A DNA stretch of 64,000 nucleotides from Hirudinaria manillensis (taxonomy: Eukaryota; Annelida; Clitellata; Hirudinida; Hirudinidae). Made by a program: the position numbers and the translations under genes. The stretch covers positions 13,599,001 through 13,663,000 of the forward strand of contig CM067527.1 of NCBI GenBank assembly GCA_034509925.1. Direction: 5' to 3'. Below the pieces are notes generated by a model. That model was not told the DNA's origin. It was given only the letters and a program-made list of their open reading frames with translations, and did not search any database. The stretch's first letter is position 1. The number at the start of each line of letters is the position of its first letter. Of the stretch, positions 23,106 through 33,657 are shown in pieces.

Positions 23106-23555
23106 GGTTTTTTTAATTAACTATTAATAATCTTATATAAATATTCGATCATTAATATCATAAACCGAAAGATATCAAGATAAGCCGGAGGCAGTTTAAC
23201 CAGTTAGAAAATAGAATTTCTAATATAAGAATTTTGGACCATTGTTAGGCGTTGTTGTGGGCAGCCACTGCCCCTTTAATGCAAGACTACATTCAACATA
23301 TTCAATACTAGCAATACATTCAATCGCGCATTATAATAGAATCAGTTCTTAGAATAACTGAATGGTAATTTTTTTTTAGCTAATGGTCTTTTTATTTGGT
23401 ACCTGAAGTCCTGAAAGCAAGAACACCCTTTTCTACTGCATTGTATAGAATCTATAGAACATAAAGTTTTATTGAGCTACATTTCTTGTATTTCTGATTC
23501 GAAGGGTTAACACTGAGAAGTTTCAAGTTTGTCATTATAAATATCATAACTATAA
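23106..23555. other. upstream region of gene B, nothing recognised
   Basis: AT-rich, no exon, no recognised repeat. The gene B promoter should lie here. Confidence 0.4.
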
Positions 23556-23831
23556 TGTAATAACCCGGGGTCCTCCAACTAATTATGGTAGGTCAGGTTT
23601 ATTGAAAGTGTTCAGATGGCTTGGAAGATATGCAATGCCTAATTGTCCAGGTCTTGGAACCTGCTAATTCTCGCTCTCTGCTTTCCTCACTCTCGCTCTG
23701 CCTTGCTCGTTTCCCGATTTGTTGAGCTGCATAATCAAACCCAACTGAAGACTCTGTATAACAGCTCTAATTTTATAGCGTCATATAATTTTAAATAATT
23801 CTTTTAATTATTTATTTTCAGGGTTATAACA
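23556..23831 (-). repeat. solo LTR
   Basis: Starts TGTAATAACCCGGGGTCCTC and ends GGGTTATAACA, 276 bp, with ATAA on both sides (23552-23555 and 23832-23835). It is related to the LTR of the SAP element family but has a different right end. Confidence 0.8.
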
Positions 23832-24021
23832 ATAATATCAGAGGTAATTATGAAAGAATTCTAGAAAACTTTTATAAGTGCATAGAAATTTCCTAATATC
23901 TTAAATCTGCTCACTTCACCAATCCAACGAAATTTGGTTATTCCTAAAACATGATTGTATGCCTCCACCCATCCTTAACTCAAAGCTGTATTTTGCTTAT
24001 TTAAGAGCAAGCTATAATGAT

Positions 24022-24534
24022 AAATTTAAACGAAAGTGAAATCTGCAACACGATCAGCGACAAAACCTAGTTTCACGATTTAAATGATTAAAAATCAAGC
24101 GCTTATGATAAAAATATGCGGTTTGTTTTAAAAAATAATAGACACTCTAATGAATGTAGGCATCTAGTTTTGGGATATCTAAAAAATCGGAAACATTTAT
24201 TAATTAATTAAAAAGCGAATAAAGCCGATTTATGGCCCTGCCTACAGGCTTTCAGGCGAAAGAGTTAGATAAATGAATTCCCCTTAAAAAGACCTTTCAA
24301 AAAATATATAACATGTACTTTTTGCCTATATCAGAAAGGCCAGAAATACCTCCCCAAGTTGCGATTGAAACCAAAACATCAACGAGCGATAAATTCAACC
24401 CAACTGTTTTTATTAGTTTATTAATTAACAACCAGCATTAAAACCTTATTTCTCTCCAATAATTATCCACATGAATAAAATGTTTAAAAAAATTGTTCAA
24501 ATTTGCAGTAAAAGATACTAATTTATTATTGAAA
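24022..24534. repeat. left terminal inverted repeat
   Basis: Reverse complement of 25818-26326, with few differences by eye (one is A against T in ATATGCGG/ATATTTTT region near 24115). Confidence 0.85.
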
Positions 24535-24639
24535 TATTCATCATGGACGGAGTTAATGAAAAAACAAAAAAACTGTAGCGACATCAGAAACTAAATTTTA
24601 TGTACAAGTGATATTATAAATAATTATTACAAAAGTTAC

Positions 24640-25600
24640 AAATAAATTCAACATCATTCCAGTCACGACTCCCCTCTCCAATACAACGCTTGTGCATCCA
24701 CCTCTGGCATTGGGGACATTCGACCCACAATCCATCCTCATTGCCTCCGCAATATAGACACGAATCAATCATACTGGAGGAAGTTTTCAATATTTGCAGT
24801 TGGTAGTGATTCCTACGTTCTTGAGGATCAAAAGGTTTCGTAGGGTCACCACCACTGCCCAGACTTTTGACAAATTCGATTAAAAAAATGCCTCAATTGT
24901 GGTCGTCAACTTGTCTGAAATGTCGAATTGAGGTTAAAGGGAAGGTAAGCCATTCCTCGGCTACCTTCCAATGAGGTTTTACTGAAAAGAGAAATTCATT
25001 GAATTTCGTGGCTTCATTGATATTGAGTGCTTCATCCAGGGGGTCGTACCACACTATTTGTTTTGTTACTTTGTCAATGACAAAGCAAACAAAATGTGTG
25101 TCGCCCCTGGTAAGACGAGGGAAAACAAACCATCTTCCCGGTATGGATCTTCATCTGATCGGTAAAGACTCAAAGTAGGTGACTTCATATCGACCATTGG
25201 CGATGGCTTGATGACTTACCATGGCGGGAATATATGTCACCCCGACTGGTTTTATCACCGCCATCACTATATAGTCGATTGAGGTTGATGATAGCCAACT
25301 ATTATCGAAGAGAGTTCGAAAGTCCTCGAGAAATATGGCATGCTGCCCAGACCTGGCTAGCGCTGAGGAGTTGTGAAGAATAGATCGGATACATTACAAG
25401 GGAATTTTTCAACATTATCGAGTTGAGTCGATTTTCAGGCCTAAATCCTACGTTGAGATGCTTACTAAGCACCTTCAAATCTTTCATTTTTTCGAAATAG
25501 GAAGTGCCCTTTTCTTGCCTGCGCTCGTAATAACCTCTATGTCCCGCGTAATCTTGATAGCCGAATCAACCAAAGCTTTGTAGAATTCCATAGCAAGTGT
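24640..25600 (-). pseudogene. C48 (Ulp1/SENP-like) cysteine protease with C-terminal PHD finger, inactivated
   Basis: The minus strand, with frame changes, reads FDNSWLSSTSIDYIVMA, then THFVCFVIDKVTKQIVWYDP with the catalytic His and Asp pattern of C48 peptidases, then QVDDHN followed by TGA (24893-24895) and GIFLIEFVK. In C48 enzymes this segment is Q-x-x-x-x-C-G, so the stop stands where the catalytic Cys belongs. A second TGA interrupts near 25150. A PHD finger follows: CLYCGGNEDGLW, then VECPQCQRWMHKRC. Such proteases may cleave SUMO-type conjugates; the PHD may bind chromatin. The gene is dead as written. Confidence 0.75.
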
Positions 25601-25612
25601 ATCTATCTATAT

Positions 25613-25817
25613 TGTAAAAGATGTCAGATGCCTTGTAAGATGTACAATGCTCAAATTGTCTAAGTCTTGAAATCTTCTGTTTCTCTTACTCTTTTCTGCT
25701 TTCCGAGATAAATCCATTTGTCGAGGTTCACGACCAAAGAGTCTGAATAGTACCAATTAATTAATTCTCAAATTATATTGCCACTCAATTTAATTAATTA
25801 CTAAATCAATTAACCTC
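25613..25817 (-). repeat. LTR fragment nested in the DNA transposon
   Basis: About 205 bp matching the middle and right part of the solo LTR at 13373-13671 (TAAGTCTTGAAATCT, CATTTGTCGAGGTTCA, AGAGTCTGAATAG). The LTR start is lacking. Confidence 0.7.
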
Positions 25818-26326
25818 AATAATGAATTAGTATCTTTTACGCGAATTTGAACAATTTTTTTAAACATTTTATTCATATGGATAATTATTGGAGAGAAATA
25901 AGGTTTTAATGCTGGTTTTTAATTAATAAACTAATAAAAACAGTTGGGTTGAATTTATCGCTCGTTGATGTTTTGGTTTCAATCGCAATTTGGGGAGGTA
26001 TTTCTGGCCTTTCTGATATAGGCAAAAAGTACATGTTATATATTTTTTGAAAGGTCTTTTTAAGGGGAATTCATTTATCTAACTCTTTCGCCTGAAAGCC
26101 TGTAGGCAGGGCCATAAATCGGCTTTATTCGCTTTTTAATTAATTAATAAATGTTTCCGATTTTTTAGATATCCCAAAACTAGATGCCTACATTCATTAG
26201 AGTGTCTATTATTTTTTAAAACAAACCGCATATTTTTATCATAAGCGCTTGATTTTTAATCATTTAAATCGTGAAACTAGGTTTTGTCGCTGATCGTGTT
26301 GCAGATTTCACTCCCGTTAAATTTAA
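25818..26326. repeat. right terminal inverted repeat
   Basis: Reverse complement of 24022-24534. Confidence 0.85.
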
Positions 26327-26398
26327 ATATTTATTCATTTTTATGTTAAATAAAACGTGAGGCTGACATACTAAACGTTCCGTGTGTGAATGAATTGG

Positions 26399-26763
26399 GG
26401 ATTCCCGATCGATAAGCCCCCCTTATTTTCGCTCAAAACATCGGAGCAAGCATAGCTCCACCCCCCGTGCATATCATTATTAAATCGTTGGTGAGAACAA
26501 CGAAGATTAATTGAATTTTAAATGAAAAAAGTTAGGAATAAGGTTAGGGTTAGGGATAGGGTTTGGGGTTTTGCTTGATTTAGTATTTTTAAAATATTTA
26601 ACGTATTTTTTAAAATATTATACATATGTTTTCTTAAAACATATCATTCAATTTATTTAACAAATTAGCTATATTTATTAATGATTATGCACGGGGGGAT
26701 GGAGCTAAGCTTGCTCTGATGTTTTGAGCGATAATAGAGGGGGCTTATCGATCGGGATTACCT
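26399..26763. mobile_element. MITE-like element with internal telomere-like repeats, copy 1
   Basis: Imperfect terminal inverted repeats of about 80 bp (26399-26485 and 26685-26763), containing CCCGATCGATAAGCC and AACATCGGAGCAAGC. The middle carries GGTTAGGGTTAGGGATAGGG. No coding capacity. A second copy is at 48667-49057. Confidence 0.75.
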
Positions 26764-27639
26764 AATATAACAAATTAGTTTTTTCAAATCATGGACAGAA
26801 TTTTGTTATATTTTGCCTTTTATTACTTTGTTACTTTTACTATTTTAATCTTTTTGTCAACGTACATCATTACAAACTCAAATAAGACACGTGTTTCCCT
26901 CGCCAGTTTAATTTTACTTAGATTTTACATAAACAACCAAAGAATTCATATTTTTAAACGGTTGCATTTACCCTCCTAATAAATTGCGCAATATAAACAA
27001 AATTAACAACATACAGCAGGTACTAAAAACAGCAACAACAACAAAGAGAGAAAATGAAGTACGTAGAAGTTAGCAACAGGTAAAAGTAAAAAGTTGCCAA
27101 AAATGAAAACGGTTCCTGGATCGTGCGGCAGCTGAAAGCATTGCTTTGGAATGTAAATCTCCCGTGCTGAGGAGAATTGTATTCGCTTGTCAAGGAATGG
27201 TTGAGATTGCTGAAGCTGATAACCAGATGCATTGAAGATATGGATACCTATTCAATAAGGATTGATTAATTCGGAGAATTAGTTTAATAAACTTGAGATA
27301 ATTAACTTTAAATGAGTATACGTTATTTTAAAAGTGTGGAATTATAATTGAAGAATCGTTAACGTCATTACATGTCTTTATTAAGGAAAAGTTTTGAAAA
27401 AAAATAAAAAAATATATAAAAAAAATCGAAAGAATTGTTTGGAAATATTGATTTCGAAATAGCTAAACGTTTAGATTTCAATCGAAATTAATGATAATCC
27501 GTACTTAAAAATCTTAATTTATAATTAAATAATAACGGATTTTAGAAACAAATCCCTCGTTTATGTCAAACCGTCTGATTAACTCTGAATATCTAATTAA
27601 ATAAATAAAATACTATTATATCATAAAAGAATATCGGAC
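26764..27639. other. upstream region of the PDZ gene
   Basis: No repeat or coding exon recognised. The segment 27003-27240 is less AT-rich and may be untranslated first-exon sequence of the PDZ gene. Confidence 0.35.
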
Positions 27640-30600
27640 ATGGAAGTCTTGTTCAGAATAACCCTAAGGAGACCAGACTCATCAGTGGCCTGGGGATTCA
27701 AACTACGAGGTGGAATGGATTCAAAAGGGACACTGACTTTTCAAAAGGTTATTTAATTTATTAATAATTTAATTTATTATTTTGTTCTTTTAATAATTTA
27801 TTAATTTTCTTTTTCTAATTTCTAGTTGTTTTATTTTTTGCCATGATAAATAACAATTTAAAAATATAATATAAAAAAATTATTTTGACCTGCTTTGACA
27901 GACAATGGATAATGTAATTTTACAACGATAATAATTTATAAAAATGCCATTTCCATACAAATATAACTAAATTATATGATCAAGTATTTCTCATTTTCAT
28001 GAAATTCCCTGATTTATTCCGAAAATCCAAGAATCCCAGAACTTTGCTTTGTTTGCACAGACTTGTTTTGAACCTTTGCGTCTGAATTTTTACAGGCAAT
28101 AACAAACATCCCTGGCCTGCTTATAGATCCTTGCTACGCATTCAAAGTTAAAAAATATTTTGAGGAATTAATTGGCAATATGAAATTCAAAATTAGTATT
28201 TATTTCGCTTTGGAATATATGAAATAAAAAAGCTAATGGTAATAAATAAATTGCGAATATGTAATGCAATATATTATATTAGTTCTTTTAATTATTAGAT
28301 TATAATTATATTAGATTTATTATAGATTTTAAATAATAAAATACGGATTTAAGTCATTAAGCAGGATCGCTAAACCTTTGCTTTGAGTATTATTCATTAG
28401 CAGTTTGCTAATTGCATCAAAAGCATTTCTAATAAACCACGAAATTCAAAGAGATCCAAACAAAAAAAAATGCGATTTTTTTAAAGTGAATGGTTTGTTT
28501 ACAAAGTTCATGTTTGTGCTGCAATTTCGCTCGCAAAACTTTTCTTCGTATTTGTTACTCTGGAAAAAAGCGCTATATAAATATTTTGCGTTTTTTTTTT
28601 ATTTAACTGTTGTGTAATTTTTTTTTTTACAATTTCGGAAATTAATGTTAACTGTTTCTTGAAAATTATTTCCTGGCTCTAAATCTATTCAAATAACCTA
28701 CAATATTACTGTACATTACAGCTTTTGAACATCTGCTGCAGCAGCCTATCTTTGGCCAAATAACACAAAGAAGCTCAATGATTGAAATCACTGTAAAGAT
28801 TTTTTTCTCATAACGTAGCATGTACTTTGAATATTTACAGCATAACCTTCCCTGAAAAACACGAAACAAAAATGAAAATTTAATATAATTTAATATGCTT
28901 TTAGCAGCACCAACCAGTTTCATATTAAAATTTAATTTAAATTTAATTTAAATTTTAAAAAAAATTTCAGGTCTTTCCAAACTCCATAGCAGACAATTGC
29001 GGACTAAAGGAGGGAGACGTTCTCATAGCAGTCGCACAACGACTTACAAAGAATTTGAGTTGTTCCGAGGTCTTTCAGATTATTGCTAACTCTGGAACCT
29101 CTTTGGAAATTATTGTGGAAAGGCACGCTATAGCTTAGTTTTTCCTGTTAACTGATTTTGAAAAATTCAGTTGTCGAAATTGTCCTTCTTACTAAAGGAA
29201 ACTTTGTTCAAAATATTATTACATTTACATTTGTCATAGTAGTTATAACCAAATTATATTCTGTACTACAAAAGTTAGTTTAGAACAACTGTGGAAATTT
29301 ATCGAAGATTCAATAAATTAACTAAAAATTAAAGACCAAATCGGATTGATTAATTACTTAAATTAAAAGAATCAATTAGAGGAATATTAATTTTGGCCAC
29401 AGGCCCGAACAGAACAAAACAGAGACTCAGACAGAAAGATTTCCACTATTCATTGAATCGTAAGTCATAAGTTTTATAACATAACCAACTTATAGAGGCC
29501 ATTTTTTGTAAAGTAATCACGATTATCATTTCAGACACCAACCAAGTGTTTTTAACAGAGAAAGGGCACTTTCTGATGAGTTTGCCAGAATTTGGTCAAC
29601 GCATCGAGGCAAACGTTTGTCCTCACCACCACCGTTTTCATGGAAAGACTTGAACCCACAATCATCCATTTCCCCTCCAAAGCACAGCAACGTCTCAGAC
29701 TATCTTGATAGTCTCAACTCCAGCTCAGATGTATTGATGCCTTTCAAACACTACGACGCGTTCAACAGACTCAGTCCCATAACATTAACAGGAGGTTTCA
29801 AGACTTCCAGCTACTTGGAACCATCCTCGCTATCTAACTGGATTCAACCTAACGACGACTTTGACAAATTCAGAAAAGTACGATTTGCAGAACCGCCAGA
29901 GAGCAATGTAATCGAGTTGGATTCCGTGAGCAGTTACGTCCCAAGTGTGGACTGGGATTTCAGAGAAAAATTTGGCCCATTTTCGACTAAATTTCCGAAA
30001 CATAACTTGAGGAATACTAATGAAAAGATCGACAACATATCCAATAATTTGGTTGATAATCTGGCTGATGAAATTGGCAAGATTGACCTGGAAAGATATT
30101 TTCCTGAAACAGCTTTTAGAGGATTTAATTTGAAGGACAAACCTCTTCCATTTTCCGAGTCTCAGTGGCAAACCAGTTACTGTCCGACTTCCTCCTTTTC
30201 TGGCTTCGAAACTTTTCCCAGAACTTCTAAGTTCGGAACCTCTAACCGGATATCAATTCCGATGCAATGCGTAAATATAAAGTTTGTTCTTGAGAATGTA
30301 TTTCACCAAGCTATTCTAGTAAACAATCATATAATTATTATCCTAAGTTTATCAACTTATTCATAGTTTATTCGATTATGAACTGAATGTAATTAACCAT
30401 TTATTTAGCGCTACTATATAAGCAGTTTATGCATTTATGGCAATGCAAGTATTATGGAGAAGCGCTTTAAATTATTAACGCACGATACAACCATGAGGCT
30501 TAATAATTATTGCCGGAATAATTGGAAATTTCTAAATTTCCCTTTTAATATCAGAATACAACATGACTTTTCTTGTTTTGTTTAGCCAAGGGAAGATGGC

Positions 30601-31581
30601 TGGGTCTCCGGTAATCCAGTCTCAGAAGCGAGTGGTTTCGATTCAAATATTTCAGAACTTTCGGCATTAAATTCTCAGGCAAACCTTTCGAATGCCTCCG
30701 ATAAAGGAAACTTTTCAAGAACTTCACAATTTTCTCAGTTCCCAGCAGAAGAAAAACTTCAATCGCCAACAAATATTAAGAACTCCAAATTCATGACTAC
30801 TGGGCAAAATCCACCGAATAGTGGTATATTTAATTTTGCAATGTATTGTTAAGAAATAATAAGTAATAATAGGTAAATAAGTAATAAGTAAACAACAAGT
30901 CTTGCAATTAAACTAATGAAAATTTGCAAAGCGAAGTTATCACGTGAGTTAAAAACGTTAACCATGACTTTTGTTCTGACTAGAAAGCAAGTTCGGAAAC
31001 TTAGACCTAAAAAAGGCTGGCCTTTTCGCTGTCCTGGATAGGTATTTTAAAATAATCATTTTTCATGAATTTTAAAACTTTTTTTTTAAATATTCGCCAA
31101 TGCGTCAGTAATAAATGTGAATGATATTGTTCTGACGTGAGTTTATTAATTATTTACTAAATTAATAACTAAAATATTTAATTATAATCTCATCTCAATA
31201 ATGTTTATTAACACAATATTACAAATTTTTTGCAGATCCATCACTGATAAACTTATGAATTGGAACAGGTGAACTTGTATTATTTATAACAGTAAAGCAT
31301 AAACATATAATAACTTCCTAAGCCCAGAAAATTTATTTATTATTAAAATAAATTGTGAAAAATTGGTAAATAAAAAAAATACATGCATTTAATAACTTTA
31401 TTTAAACATGTATTTTTTAAACAATTAAAAGCTCATAAATATAATAGCACCCTATTAGCATAAATTATAATTTCCAATCAATTCCACTCCGTTCAGACCC
31501 CCTGATCCGGAACGCAGCGCCACCTACAAGCTGCTGAAGGAAATGGAAAAAGCCAAAGATGACGATGAATATTACGGTTGA
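27640..31581 (+). CDS. PDZ-domain protein, ALP/Zasp-like scaffold
   Basis: Eight exons, all in phase: 27640-27747, 28971-29122, 29403-29459, 29535-30270, 30586-30823, 30984-31041, 31236-31268, 31497-31581; 1467 bases, 488 residues. The N-terminal PDZ domain spans exons 1 and 2 (residues about 4-86): VAWGFKLRGGMDSKGTLTF, with the GF carboxylate loop, then GLKEGDVLIAV and LEIIVERH. A long Ser/Asn/Phe-rich middle follows without known domain. The C-terminus has AGLFAVLDRSITDKLMNWN and PDPERSATYKLLKEMEKA, ending DDDEYYG. WGF-type PDZ domains at the extreme N-terminus are typical of the ALP/Enigma/Zasp family of actin-associated scaffolds; no LIM domain is present here. Exon 2 appears to use a GC donor (29123). 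Role at muscle or junction actin is inferred. Confidence 0.85.
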
Positions 31582-32848
31582 GGGGGAAAATGGAATTAAT
31601 TTTTTCAACTCTACTTTTGGTGACATTTTTGCCCTGGATGTGTTGTAATGATCCAAGGACAAATTTTAAGGGTCACAAATTGTGCCCCAAAAATCCCTAG
31701 GGGTAGAGATTTTGGGTCGGTTCTCATAATCACCTTTAAGGCTGTGCAATTGATATAAATATTGTTTATAATCGGTCCTTGACTTTAAACTTTTGAATTT
31801 TAAAGAGTTGCTCAATTTCGTTGTTGTTATTGTTATTTCATGCTTCGAGTAAATTTTTCAACAAAAGATTGTACTGTGAATTTGCCTTCTTTTGCCTGAA
31901 AACATAAAGATTGCTTATTATTGTTAGTAATAGTAATAGTACTTATTTATTATCATTATTAATATTATTTTTCACGAATTAAAACATACATATACGACAA
32001 CGATGTGACCACTGTCATATGGTTTCAAATATTTATTTTCTAGTCGATGGGAGGGGCTTATAAATCCAAAATAAATCGCAAATAATGATAGCATAGCATA
32101 AAATTTTAAAAAAGGTTATTTACATAAAATTAACAAAAAGATGGCTTAGAAGCTATTGAACATCAACGTTATCGTTTAAGATGCGATTTTCAAAACTTCA
32201 ATTTATTTCATCCCAGGGTAAATAAGGGTATTTTATACTTTTAATTGCTTAAACCGATAATATTTGACTAACAATTATATCAAAAGTGTAATAATATCTT
32301 TGGAAGCCAGTAAGGGTGGGGTAAAGGTAGGAACTTGTAATTTTAGAATTTAAATGGAAGACATTCTGAGGTTAAAGCAATCACTCGACTTAAATATAAG
32401 TTGAATTATTGACGGCTACGTTTATTGTAAATAAATACAAATTAATTTTTTTAAATTTTCTTGTAGATTGTTAAAATTAAAAATTATAAAAAAAATTATA
32501 AAAAAAGTAACATTTCCAGAGCAGTCATAGCCCCTTATAATCGTGTTTGCTGTACATCACGAGTAACTTATTCTCTGCTACAATCACATATAATATACAT
32601 GTATATCGATATACATTACGTATTATTACTTTATTTTTACGCACCTTATATATTTAAAACTTAAAAATTGATTTATAAAAAAAAAAATAGGCGACATTTA
32701 TAAAATAGCAATGCTCCCAACAAAGTGTATCTGATTCTCATCACGGGTAATTCATTCTCAGCCACAAGTATGGACCCTCATGGACCCGAGGCTACATCTA
32801 GTGTCAATGCCTGAGCAGAAGCATGGACCTTCTAATTCAGTTTAATAG
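31582..32848. other. intergenic, nothing recognised
   Basis: AT-rich. Two short related stretches (about 32555-32595 and 32736-32775, ATCAC(G)AGTAACTTATTCTC-like) are the only repeat noticed. Upstream exons of the following membrane protein could be hidden here. Confidence 0.4.
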
Positions 32849-33466
32849 GTGGCCGTGTGTTTCTATGACAACGGGACGCTCGCCAACGACTTTGACGAGT
32901 GTTCGATTGTGGAATTTCCCCGGGTGAAATTGGCTCTGGCTTTCTGCAACTGCGTTTTGTTCCTTGTGATGGTGATGAGTTTAGTTCAGTTATTTTTATT
33001 TTTATTATTATTTTCTAACTACTTTTCCGAAATTTTGTAATAATTTGAACGCTTTATCACTTACGGTAATTCTTTGTGACCAATAAATAGGTAACGATGT
33101 TCCCCCTGAAGTATCCTAACTCTATATTTTCGTATCTGGAACTTGTCAACTTGCGCTCTCGGTTGAACTAAGAAATTAAATATTCGCAATATTTTTATGA
33201 ATAAAATAATAATTTATATGAATTACTAAATATATCAATTTTTTCAATTAAACGAAAAATTTACGAAGTTAAAAAAATAATTTGTTAAAAAAAGTGAAAG
33301 GTATTCCCTTGGTGCGTCAACCAATCGCCATGTCATCGAAGACTTCAACAAGTCCTCCTTCGAAACCACGCCTTCATCTTCCTATTGGTCAACTGACCAC
33401 GCCTACATGCACCTGTTACACTTAAATGGACATGGAAGTTTCAATTTCGTTCGTCATGATGTTTAA
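32849..33466 (+). CDS. 3' exons of an unidentified membrane protein
   Basis: Three exons join in phase: 32849-32971, 33091-33161, 33301-33466 (stop TAA). The first begins after TTTAATAG and codes CFYDNGTLANDFDECSIVEF, then a hydrophobic helix (LALAFCNCVLFLVMV); the second reads MFPLKYPNSIFSYLELVNLR; the last is a hydrophilic Ser/His-rich tail ending FNFVRHDV. GC content and codon use are clearly above the surroundings, which supports coding. The acceptor of the last exon has a poor pyrimidine tract. The upstream exons were not found. I do not recognise the family; a Cys-containing outer loop next to a helix suggests a multi-pass protein. It ends about 190 bp before the T-box gene start. Confidence 0.55.
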
Positions 33467-33657
33467 GCGATGACAAATATTGCATTTGCCAGCTCTTTAA
33501 TTAATTTTTTAAAATTTGAAATTCATTTTATTAGCAAGCCTATCGTTGTAAACTTAAATTTAAAATGACTTTTTAGACAAAATTACTCTTCAAATGTAAC
33601 TTTAAACCATTTTGAAAGACATACTCGATTTTCGCGACAAGATCGTTCAAAATTTAC

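Larger units (their letters stand above)
24022..26326 (-). mobile_element. DNA transposon with about 510-bp terminal inverted repeats
   Basis: 24022-24534 and 25818-26326 are near-perfect inverted repeats, ending around GTGAAATCTGCAACACGATC. The interior carries a broken C48 protease/PHD-finger gene and an LTR fragment (25613-25817). Long inverted ends with an Ulp1-type protease are known from some MULE-like and other eukaryotic DNA transposons; no transposase core was found, so the superfamily is open. A fragment of the same end is at 19354-19400. Confidence 0.8.

Noticed and set aside
26764-27232. Short open frames on both strands rich in Phe, Leu and Ser
   Set aside because: Composition is that of AT-rich non-coding DNA, and there are no domain or splice signals.
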